Shown here piece after piece: positions 1 through 6,315 of a DNA stretch of 9,302 nt (position 1 is the stretch's first letter; each line of letters opens with the position of its first letter). Made by a program: the position numbers and the translations under genes. Under the pieces are notes generated by a model. It was not told the DNA's origin. It saw only the letters and a program-made list of their open reading frames with translations, and searched no databases. The DNA comes from Ferruginibacter sp. (GTDB lineage Bacteria > Bacteroidota > Bacteroidia > Chitinophagales > Chitinophagaceae). The stretch is from positions 1 to 9,302 of the forward strand of contig JANXOQ010000476.1 in assembly GCA_025357775.1 (NCBI GenBank). The letters are read 5' to 3'.

Positions 1-986
1 AGTTCTTTTTTAAAATATTTCTTTAATGGTGTTTTATAATTTTCGGTAAGTTTTTTTGCTTTTATAAATTCAATATTTACTAAAGAATCACTAGTAGATT
101 TTGATTCTAGTATTAAATAACCATTTGCATTACGTACATCATCTTTTAACCTACTTGCTTCTATATCTTTTAACCAACCATTTTCTTGTGCATTTTTTGC
201 AATACCAGCAGCTCCTATTTTATCATAATTATTTAAGTCCGCTTTAATGTTTTCATAGTTGGGCATTGCCTTTGCTAGCTTTTCTTCAGCCGTGGCTAAA
301 AACTTTATATTTACGCTATCTGTAGGTTTTGCAGCTAGTTTTTCTTTACCTTCTTTTATCTCTGCTTTATATTTATCTACCTTTAAAAATTTTTGAAGTC
401 CTTTATCCATTTTATTAACTTCAAATTTATTGAAAGCAATAAAAGTGAAAAATGTTGCAAGTGCTATTATTCCTATTCTAAGCCAAATGTTTCGCATAAT
501 GGTAACAATCGTTATGAATATGGATATGAACATTCCCACTATAGGAGCAAGAAAAATGAAAATTACAATTTCAATGATGGTACTTGATTCAATAATACTA
601 GCCCAACTTACACCTATACCTTTTGTAGCTATGCCATGTGATATAGCTGCACCCGCAAGCCCACCTATGAGTGTGTGTGACGATGAGGATGGAATACCAT
701 ACCACCAAGTGAGCAAGTTCCAAAAAATTGCTGCAATAAGGCCAGCAAGTATTACGGGCAGCGTAATAAATTCTTTGTGTACTGTTTTGCTAATGGTATT
801 GGCTACTGCATGGTCTTTAAAAATAAAATAGGCTACCACATTAAAAAGTGCTGCCCAAAGTACGGCCTGAAAAGGGGTAAGCACTTTTGTAGAAACTACG
901 GTAGCTATTGAATTTGCTGCATCATGAAACCCATTGATGTAGTCAAATATTAAAGCAAGTACTATGATTACAATTACTAGAGTCAT
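1..986 (-). CDS. PiT-family inorganic phosphate transporter, N-terminal 328 residues (3' end beyond window)
   Basis: Inner-membrane, low-affinity phosphate permease of the PiT (PHO-4) family, normally driven by an ion gradient. The ATG at 986-984 opens a frame that stays open to the window edge; an in-frame TAG lies a few codons upstream, which fixes this start. The N-terminal helix ends in the PiT signature as GFHDAANSIAT (residues 19-29). The second hallmark, NLLTWWYGIPSSSSHTL, is at about 90-106, followed by a GG-x-AGA turn and helices to about 163. At that point ordinary bacterial PiT proteins would soon enter their second repeat. This one instead has another hydrophobic stretch (about 167-187) and then at least 140 hydrophilic, Lys/Glu-rich residues that run to the edge, so the second half with its GGNDSQK-like motif is not seen. 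It lies 81 bp downstream of the DUF47 gene, probably in one operon. The family call is firm; total length is unknown. Confidence 0.93.
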   Translation of the reverse strand, partial: MTLVIVIIVLALIFDYINGFHDAANSIATVVSTKVLTPFQAVLWAALFNVVAYFIFKDHAVANTISKTVHKEFITLPVILAGLIAAIFWNLLTWWYGIPSSSSHTLIGGLAGAAISHGIATKGIGVSWASIIESSTIIEIVIFIFLAPIVGMFISIFITIVTIMRNIWLRIGIIALATFFTFIAFNKFEVNKMDKGLQKFLKVDKYKAEIKEGKEKLAAKPTDSVNIKFLATAEEKLAKAMPNYENIKADLNNYDKIGAAGIAKNAQENGWLKDIEASRLKDDVRNANGYLILESKSTSDSLVNIEFIKAKKLTENYKTPLKKYFKKE

Positions 987-1000
987 CTTTATTATAATGT

Positions 1001-1034
1001 GCTAATTTGATAATTTGCTGATATGCTAATATTC
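1001..1034. repeat. Short quasi-repeat between the DUF47 and PiT genes
   Basis: The 81-bp gap between the two minus-strand genes holds a low-complexity run. Read on the minus strand it is built from near-copies of ATTAGCA, CAGCAAATTAT and CAAATTAGCAC. The motif GCTAAT occurs at 1001-1006 and again at 1025-1030 on the plus strand. Similar AATTAGCAC/AAATTATCA-type runs are, as I remember them, common between genes in Bacteroidota, so this may be an interspersed repeat family member. It could equally be simple AT-rich spacer. Confidence 0.35.
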
Positions 1035-1067
1035 AACTTTTAGTGTTGGATTTTCACAATAATTAGG

Positions 1068-1718
1068 TTATGCGTACTTCACAATAATACTTTCAATTAC
1101 GTTTGCAGCATCTTCACACTTATCGGTTACAATTTCCATTACTTGGTAAATTTCTTTTTTCTTTATTAGTTCTTTTACATCAGATTCTGTTGCAAACAAA
1201 CGCTCAATACTCATATCATAAATATCATCTGCTTGGTTTTCTATGCTGTTTATAGATACCAATGCATCGGTTATTTGGCGCATATTTTTCATATTACGAA
1301 GTTCTAATACTGCGTTATGCACTGCTACACAGCCAAGTGGTATAATGTCACCAAATTTTCTGATACCAATATCATCAGGATTTACTCTATAAAAACTTAT
1401 TTTTTTTGCAGTTGCATAAATATAATCAGCAATATCATCTAATGCAGATGCTAGATGATGAATATCTTCTCTATCAAAGGGCGTAATAAAATTTTTGCCA
1501 AGCTCTAAAAATATTTGATGGGTATGCTCATCATTTACATGCTCCATATCTTCTATTTCTTTCAAATATTTTGCACGGGTATCATAGTCAGGTTCATTTA
1601 CCATTTCTTTTAATTTATCGCCCATTTTCACAAGCTCTTTTGCTACGTTTTCAAATAATTGATAAAAAATTCTGTCTTTTGGTAAAAAAATTTTTAGGAT
1701 TGAGTTTATACCTGCCAT
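1068..1718 (-). CDS. DUF47 (PhoU-like) protein, probable PiT transporter partner
   Basis: A 216-aa all-helical cytoplasmic protein of the DUF47/TIGR00153 family, structurally related to PhoU and usually encoded next to PiT transporters, whose activity it is thought to modulate. Family hallmarks are the opening MAGINSILKIFLPKD, the ITPFDREDI block at 78-86, acidic metal-binding-type clusters at LDDIAD (93-98) and ENQADDIYD (160-168), and the closing EDAANVIESIIVKYA at 202-216. The frame could be extended to a TTG at 1739, but that adds seven residues without similarity, whereas family members begin near the ATG at 1718, so I chose the ATG. The length is normal for the family. It is the first gene of a minus-strand pair with the PiT gene and diverges from the TonB receptor gene across a region with Pho-box-like repeats. 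Family and likely role are secure; the mode of regulation is inference. Confidence 0.93.
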   Translation of the reverse strand: MAGINSILKIFLPKDRIFYQLFENVAKELVKMGDKLKEMVNEPDYDTRAKYLKEIEDMEHVNDEHTHQIFLELGKNFITPFDREDIHHLASALDDIADYIYATAKKISFYRVNPDDIGIRKFGDIIPLGCVAVHNAVLELRNMKNMRQITDALVSINSIENQADDIYDMSIERLFATESDVKELIKKKEIYQVMEIVTDKCEDAANVIESIIVKYA

Positions 1719-1736
1719 ATAATTATGATTTACTAG

Positions 1737-1744
1737 CAAAAATA
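1737..1744 (-). promoter_or_regulatory. Candidate -7 element for the DUF47-PiT operon
   Basis: Read on the minus strand this is TATTTTTG, an exact match to the Bacteroidota -7 consensus TAnnTTTG. It lies 18 bp before the DUF47 ATG, giving a very short leader. No clear -33 TTG is seen at about 19-21 bp upstream, which would fit an activator-dependent promoter but also a chance match in AT-rich DNA. Confidence 0.35.
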
Positions 1745-1778
1745 GTATTATGGCACTTCTTTGAGTTTGGTTTGCAAT

Positions 1779-1797
1779 TGGTAACTATTTGTTAACA
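1779..1797. promoter_or_regulatory. Pho-box-like repeat pair near the DUF47-PiT operon
   Basis: On the plus strand GTAACT (1781-1786) and TTAACA (1792-1797) are 11 bp apart. Because the core is the palindrome GTTAAC, the minus strand also reads TTAACA (1795-1790), TTACCA (1784-1779) and a weak AAACCA (1773-1768), again every 11 bp and pointing at the DUF47-PiT operon. An 11-bp period is the geometry of PhoB sites. The spacer ATTTG between plus-strand units is identical to that of the stronger array at 1839-1877. The orientation is ambiguous and the distance to the -7 candidate is larger than usual, so confidence is modest. Confidence 0.4.
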
Positions 1798-1810
1798 TTA
1801 CAAATGTTAA
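1792..1810. repeat. Perfect 8-bp inverted repeat in the divergent intergenic region
   Basis: TTAACATT (1792-1799) and AATGTTAA (1803-1810) form a perfect inverted repeat with a 3-bp spacer, in the middle of the region between the divergent DUF47 and TonB receptor genes. The loop is too short for a good RNA hairpin and no T-tract follows in a useful position, so a protein-binding site is more likely than a terminator. Its left arm overlaps the Pho-box-like pair at 1779-1797, so it may be two opposed half-sites. Confidence 0.4.
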
Positions 1811-1838
1811 GTTAATTTCCAAACAAATAGTTTGTCAC

Positions 1839-1877
1839 TTAACAATTTGGTAACATATGCTTCACAATGGCATAACA
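1839..1877 (+). promoter_or_regulatory. Four-unit Pho-box-like array upstream of the TonB receptor gene
   Basis: Four hexamers start exactly 11 bp apart: TTAACA (1839), GTAACA (1850), TTCACA (1861) and ATAACA (1872). This gives an (A/T/G)TAACA direct repeat with a full-turn period, as in PhoB boxes (E. coli TGTCA repeats every 11 bp). The array ends 9 bp before a near-consensus -7 element at 1887, which is about where PhoB sits relative to the -10 in E. coli class promoters that lack a -35. A PhoB-type regulator with a closely PhoB-like recognition helix is encoded in the same window. The repeat is seen directly; binding by this PhoB is inferred. Confidence 0.62.
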
Positions 1878-1886
1878 TTGAAGTAT

Positions 1887-1894
1887 TCACTTTG
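1887..1894 (+). promoter_or_regulatory. Candidate -7 element for the TonB receptor operon
   Basis: TCACTTTG matches the Bacteroidota -7 consensus TAnnTTTG except for C in place of A. It lies 20 bp before the ATG and 9 bp after the Pho-box-like array. No TTG at a normal -33 distance is seen, as expected if an activator replaces that contact. Confidence 0.4.
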
Positions 1895-1914
1895 CATTCA
1901 AATAACAAATAGGT

Positions 1915-4716
1915 ATGAGAGCATTATTATTATCATTTGCATTACTACTAATAGCACTAATTGGGACTGCACAAAAAGGAAAAGTAGAAGGCAAAGTAAC
2001 GGATGCAAAAACTGGGCAGCCGCTTACAAAAGTATCTGTTATTGTAAAGCAAGGAGGTAAAGGTGTAGCAACAGATGTAGAAGGTAGATACATTTTGATA
2101 ATACAAGGAGAAAAATTTGTTTCCCTTACATTTTCTTATAATGGTACTAGCCAACAAATAGATAGTATAGAAGTAAAAGAGGGAGGGGTAACTATACAAG
2201 ATTTTTCATTAACACAAAGAGAAAAAACAGAGGAAGCGGTAGTAGTTCGTTCTACAAGTACTGCACGAAAAGAAACTGCTGCATCGTTAATAACATTTCA
2301 AAAAAATACCAATACGGTAGCTTCTGTTATATCTGCCGAAGCTATACGTAGAAGCCCCGACAGAAACACAGGCGAAATTTTAAAACGTACACCTGGTACA
2401 AGCATACAAGATGGTAAGTTTATAATTGTACGTGGGCTTGCAGATAGATACAATCAAGCCATGCTTAATGGAATTTTACTTACAAGTACTGAGCCTGATA
2501 GAAAAACATTTTCTTTTGATTTGATACCTGCGCAGATGATTGACAACATCATTATCAACAAAGCATTTGTACCAGAATACCCCGGTGAGTGGGCTGGTGG
2601 ATTGATACAAGTAAATACTAAAGACATACCTGCAAAAAACTTTTTAAATATACAATTAGGTACTGGATTTAATACACAAACTACTGGCAAAGATTTTTAT
2701 AAAGATGCACAAGGTGGTAAAACAGATTGGTTGGGTATAGATGACGGCACAAGAGCATTGCCTGCTTCATACACTACGAAAACTAATTTTGATACTATAG
2801 GTGTAACTGGTGATATAGGCAAAAAAACACTTATTGGCAAAGACCTAAGAAACTCTTGGGCAGCAGCAAAAATAACAGCGCCTATTAATGCATCCGTGCA
2901 AATAAATGGAGGCTTTGTAGGTAAATTATTTGGCAAAAAAATTGGAGGAAGTGTAGGAATATCATACAGCAAAAATTATAAATTTCAAAAATTATTAAAC
3001 CAGTCGAATAATATTTTATTGGATGGTGGAAAGTTTACAATGGCTAGTAGTTTTGATGATGAAAAATATGTACAAGAAACAAGTGTAGGAGGGTTGGTAA
3101 ATGTTTCAATGCAATTAAACTCTTTAAACAAAATATCTTTTAAAGCAATTATAAATACCAACGGTAGTAATTCTGTAATTAAAAGGAATGGTGTAGACCG
3201 TTCTAGAATACCTGATACATTAATACAAGGAAATGATTTTACGTTTAAGCAAAATACTTTTTTTACAACTCAACTAAATGGAGAACATGGTATAAGTAAA
3301 AGTGTAAAATTGAAATGGTATGGGGCCTTTAATATTTTAGATGGGTATATACCAGACCAAAGAAGACTGGCTTACAGTAGAGAAAAAGTAACAGATGTGC
3401 CATTTGCAATACTAGGAAATTCATTATTACAAACTAGTGGTAGTCGTGTTTTTCAAAACCTAAGTGATTATATCTATACTGGTGGTGGAGATTTGTCTTA
3501 TACATTTAATGCATTTGCAAAAAAGCATACTTTAAAGACAGGGTACATGTTTCAAATAAAAGATAGATTATACGATGCACAGTTATTTGCAAATTATCTA
3601 CCAACAGAAAATGCAGCTTTAAAGATTTTAACTCCCGATAAAATATTTGCACCTGAAAACTTTGGAACTGGTTATGATAACAAAATTGCTTTTGATGCAA
3701 TTAAAAATCAAAATTTTAGGTATTTAGCCAATACTATTTTAAACGCAGGGTTTTTACAATTGGACAATGAGATTGGTAAAAAACTTAGAGCAGTATGGGG
3801 ATTGAGAATAGAAAATTACGACCAACTAATAGGTAGTGTAAAAAAGTATGACAAGCGTTTTTTAAATACAAATCAAACAGATTTTTTACCAGGTGTAAAT
3901 TTAACTTACAAATTAAATAGCAAAACAAATATTAGGGTTTCAGGCTCACAAACAGTTATACGACCAGAGCTTAGAGAGCTTGCTGCACTTAGTTTATATG
4001 ATTTTGAATTGAATGCTTCTGTAATAGGAAAGCCAACATTAAAACGTACTAAAATCATAAATACCGATGTTAGATATGAGCTTTATCCAAGAGCAGGAGA
4101 AGTTTTTTCTGTAGGTGTTTTTTATAAAGATTTTAAAGATCCAATAGAAGCATCATTTAGTGCTACAGGTGGCGGTTCATTTGAATTTGTAAATCCTAAT
4201 AAAGCATATTCCTATGGTGTAGAATTAGAATTTAGAAAAAAATTAGATGTAATACCAGCATTAAAAAACTTTACATTTCAATCTAACATTTCTTTAATAA
4301 AAAGCAATGTTTTAGATGAAATTTTAAAAATAAATAGACCATTGCAAGGGCAAAGTAATTATGTAATAAATGCAGGCTTGCTGTACGATATTGAAAAATA
4401 TGGCATTAATATAACTACCCTTTTTAACATGATTGGCAGTAGAATTTATTTGGTAGGTGAAGGTGGTTTTGCTGGTGGTACGCCTGATGTGTGGGAAGCC
4501 CCAAGACCATTATTAGATTTTCAAATTGCAAAAAAAATATTACAAAAAAAGGGAGAACTTAAATTAAACATAACAGACATTATTAACCAACAACAAATTT
4601 TTTATCAAAATAATACAATTAATAAAAATTTTGAATTAGATAAAACAACAGATGCATATCGTTTTACAAGATTAGGTGGAACAACTTTTAACCTCACTTT
4701 CAATTACTCATTATAA
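1915..4716 (+). CDS. TonB-dependent outer-membrane receptor with carboxypeptidase-regulatory-like domain
   Basis: A 933-aa outer-membrane transporter for energised uptake of a ligand too large or too scarce for porins. Residues 1-19 form a signal peptide (hydrophobic LLLIALIG, cleavage probably after TA, before Q20). A beta-sandwich carboxypeptidase-regulatory-like domain follows at about 22-108, then the plug at about 120-236 with the RGLADRY motif at 173-179 and the GGLIQVNTK end of plug. A 22-strand-type barrel fills the rest, ending in an aromatic/leucine C-terminus (FNLTFNYSL). It is not SusC: the SusC-specific N-terminal motifs and a SusD partner are absent. The plug belongs to the subgroup with an LNG-x-x-L-x-STEPDRK-x-FSFD block. 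The ATG at 1915 has no Shine-Dalgarno, as usual here. The lipoprotein gene starts 19 bp after the stop, so the two are cotranscribed. The substrate cannot be read from sequence; the upstream Pho-box-like array suggests phosphate or a phosphorus compound. Confidence 0.92.
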   Translation: MRALLLSFALLLIALIGTAQKGKVEGKVTDAKTGQPLTKVSVIVKQGGKGVATDVEGRYILIIQGEKFVSLTFSYNGTSQQIDSIEVKEGGVTIQDFSLTQREKTEEAVVVRSTSTARKETAASLITFQKNTNTVASVISAEAIRRSPDRNTGEILKRTPGTSIQDGKFIIVRGLADRYNQAMLNGILLTSTEPDRKTFSFDLIPAQMIDNIIINKAFVPEYPGEWAGGLIQVNTKDIPAKNFLNIQLGTGFNTQTTGKDFYKDAQGGKTDWLGIDDGTRALPASYTTKTNFDTIGVTGDIGKKTLIGKDLRNSWAAAKITAPINASVQINGGFVGKLFGKKIGGSVGISYSKNYKFQKLLNQSNNILLDGGKFTMASSFDDEKYVQETSVGGLVNVSMQLNSLNKISFKAIINTNGSNSVIKRNGVDRSRIPDTLIQGNDFTFKQNTFFTTQLNGEHGISKSVKLKWYGAFNILDGYIPDQRRLAYSREKVTDVPFAILGNSLLQTSGSRVFQNLSDYIYTGGGDLSYTFNAFAKKHTLKTGYMFQIKDRLYDAQLFANYLPTENAALKILTPDKIFAPENFGTGYDNKIAFDAIKNQNFRYLANTILNAGFLQLDNEIGKKLRAVWGLRIENYDQLIGSVKKYDKRFLNTNQTDFLPGVNLTYKLNSKTNIRVSGSQTVIRPELRELAALSLYDFELNASVIGKPTLKRTKIINTDVRYELYPRAGEVFSVGVFYKDFKDPIEASFSATGGGSFEFVNPNKAYSYGVELEFRKKLDVIPALKNFTFQSNISLIKSNVLDEILKINRPLQGQSNYVINAGLLYDIEKYGINITTLFNMIGSRIYLVGEGGFAGGTPDVWEAPRPLLDFQIAKKILQKKGELKLNITDIINQQQIFYQNNTINKNFELDKTTDAYRFTRLGGTTFNLTFNYSL

Positions 4717-4735
4717 CATTAAACAAACTATTAAA

Positions 4736-6184
4736 ATGAAAAAGTACCTTTTATTATTATCCGCTGTATCAGCATTGGCAATTATAAGTTGCAGAAAAAT
4801 AGAAACAGATGGAGAGAAAGAAATAGTATATGTAAACCAAGGTGGTGGTGGTAGTACAGGGCAAACAATTGTACTTACAGGTAGAATAGCTGAAGACATT
4901 ACGTTAAAAAAAGCAAATACATATATCTTAAAAGGATTGGTGTATTTGGTAGGTAACAAGACCATGACTGTAGAAGCTGGTACGGTAATTAAAGGCTCAT
5001 TTACAGGTGCAGATGTAGCTGCTTTAATAATAACTCGTGGTTCAAAAATAAATGCAATTGGTACTGCTACAGAGCCAATCGTATTTACTACATCATCGCC
5101 TAACCCACAAAGCGGTGACTGGGGTGGTATAATAATATGTGGCAGAGCAAGTATAAACTCAACCCTTAATGGAAAGTATGGTTTGTTTAGGGTTGAAGGT
5201 GGAGTAGATAATTCATTTGGAGACGGACTAGCTGGTAATGGTGATGCTGCAAACCCTGCTGCTATAGATAATGATAACTCTGGCACACTAAGCTATGTAC
5301 GTATAGAGTATGCTGGGTATGCATTTGAGCCAGATAAAGAAATTAATAGCCTTACAATGGCAGCTGTAGGAAGTGCCACTACTATAGACCACGTAGAAAC
5401 TTACCTTGCAAAAGATGATGCGTTTGAATGGTTTGGTGGTACTGTAAATTGTAAATATTTGGTAGCATCAAAAACACAGGATGATGATTTTGATACTGAT
5501 AATGGTTATAGTGGTAAAGTGCAATTTGGTTTAATTATTAGAGATTCGGTAATTGCTGATGGTTCTAAATCGGAAGCTTTTGAAAGTGATAATAATGCTG
5601 ATGGCACAACTGAAGGACCAAAAACTTCAGCAGTTTTTTGTAATGTAACTGCTATTGGACCAAGAGCTACATTAAGTAATGTTGGTAACAGTAATTATTT
5701 AGCAGGTGTGCAAATTAGAAGAAATTCTGCCATATCAATATTTAATTCTGTAATAATGGGCTGGCCTATTGGTATTTTGATAGATGCAAGTAAAGGTTAT
5801 GCAACAGACAAAAATATCGGTGATAGTACATTACGTATAAGAAATACAACAATTGCAGGAAATACTGTTGATGTAAAATATGTTACTAACCCAATTCTTA
5901 CAGGCGCATCAGATGCATCTATGCTTGCTTGGTATAACACGCCGTTTTATGGCAATACAATACTTTCAACATCTTTGGCTACAAAATTAATACAACCTTT
6001 TAATTATGGCGCAATAGACCCTACGCCTACTGCTGGAAGTAATGGTTATGCACCTATTGTAAGTGGCGCTAGTTTTACAGATGCTAAGTTATCAGGAGGA
6101 TTTTTTACAATAGTAAATTTTAGAGGAGCGATATCACCAGCTGGTGTAGAAAGCACTTGGTGGAAAGGATGGACAAGATTTTAA
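4736..6184 (+). CDS. Beta-rich lipoprotein partner of the TonB receptor
   Basis: A 482-aa lipoprotein. The signal peptide ends in the lipobox IISC, with the acylated cysteine at residue 19, and a Gly-Ser linker (GGGGS) follows shortly after. The mature part is beta-strand rich with repeated glycine turns, suggestive of a right-handed beta-helix or related repeat fold. Acidic clusters at 227-235 (DDAFEWFGG) and 249-257 (DDDFDTDNG) look like calcium- or ligand-binding loops. It ends in WWKGWTRF. I recognise this as a Bacteroidota family often found directly after TonB receptors of this subgroup, but I know no proven function. The start is the ATG at 4736: an earlier in-frame ATG at 4676 lies inside the receptor gene and would bury the signal peptide. 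The residues after the cysteine include several acidic ones, possibly a surface-export signal. It is probably the surface or periplasmic ligand-binding partner of the receptor; this is inference. Confidence 0.85.
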   Translation: MKKYLLLLSAVSALAIISCRKIETDGEKEIVYVNQGGGGSTGQTIVLTGRIAEDITLKKANTYILKGLVYLVGNKTMTVEAGTVIKGSFTGADVAALIITRGSKINAIGTATEPIVFTTSSPNPQSGDWGGIIICGRASINSTLNGKYGLFRVEGGVDNSFGDGLAGNGDAANPAAIDNDNSGTLSYVRIEYAGYAFEPDKEINSLTMAAVGSATTIDHVETYLAKDDAFEWFGGTVNCKYLVASKTQDDDFDTDNGYSGKVQFGLIIRDSVIADGSKSEAFESDNNADGTTEGPKTSAVFCNVTAIGPRATLSNVGNSNYLAGVQIRRNSAISIFNSVIMGWPIGILIDASKGYATDKNIGDSTLRIRNTTIAGNTVDVKYVTNPILTGASDASMLAWYNTPFYGNTILSTSLATKLIQPFNYGAIDPTPTAGSNGYAPIVSGASFTDAKLSGGFFTIVNFRGAISPAGVESTWWKGWTRF

Positions 6185-6211
6185 AATTATAGTAAAGAGA
6201 AAATATTAAAG

Positions 6212-6239
6212 GCTGACAATGAGAATTGGCAGCTTTTTT
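6212..6239 (+). terminator. Intrinsic terminator after the receptor-lipoprotein operon
   Basis: GCTGACAAT (6212-6220) pairs with ATTGGCAGC (6225-6233) around a GAGA tetraloop, with a single A-G mismatch in a nine-pair stem, and is followed at once by six Ts. It lies 28 bp after the lipoprotein stop codon and separates that operon from the PAP2-like gene. Confidence 0.85.
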
Positions 6240-6245
6240 ATTTTG

Positions 6246-6284
6246 ATAATATTTTTGTAACACCAGTTTTACAATTGCATAATA
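6246..6284 (+). promoter_or_regulatory. Pho-box-like array upstream of the PAP2-like gene
   Basis: Four hexamers start 11 bp apart: ATAATA (6246), GTAACA (6257), TTTACA (6268) and ATAATA (6279). The inner two are close to the TTAACA/GTAACA units before the TonB receptor; the outer two each differ from ATAACA at one base. The array ends 31 bp before the ATG at 6316, close to the 37 bp seen at the receptor. A weak -7 candidate, TGATCTTG, starts at 6293. An alternative reading is that TATTTTTG at 6250-6257, an exact TAnnTTTG match with a TTG 21 bp upstream (6226-6228), is an ordinary promoter that overlaps these repeats. Confidence 0.45.
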
Positions 6285-6315
6285 AATTAAATTGATCTTG
6301 CATAAAATTAAGATA

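Noticed and set aside
393..831. Two overlapping plus-strand frames of 64 and 133 codons
   Set aside because: They lie antisense to the PiT gene, whose minus-strand reading carries unmistakable family motifs; the plus-strand translations show no domain logic.
1719..1739. Longer N-terminus for the DUF47 protein from a TTG at 1739
   Set aside because: It adds seven residues outside the family pattern, whereas the ATG at 1718 matches the usual beginning of these proteins.
1915..4716. SusC-type glycan receptor with a SusD partner
   Set aside because: The plug lacks SusC hallmarks and the downstream lipoprotein is beta-rich, not the helical TPR fold of SusD; no glycan enzymes are nearby.
4676..4735. 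Longer N-terminus for the lipoprotein from an ATG at 4676
   Set aside because: It would overlap the receptor gene by 41 bp and place 20 residues before a textbook lipoprotein signal peptide starting at 4736.
4841..4856. GGT triplet run as a possible phase-variation tract
   Set aside because: It is a triplet repeat of only four or five units encoding the Gly linker after the lipobox; length changes would stay in frame and would not switch expression.
4711..5286. A 191-codon minus-strand frame
   Set aside because: It is antisense to the lipoprotein gene; its proline- and valine-rich product mirrors the glycine- and threonine-rich sense strand and has no start context or family features.
6292..6315. 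TTG start for the PAP2-like protein
   Set aside because: The ATG at 6316 gives MKK followed by a hydrophobic helix; the extra eight residues lack support.
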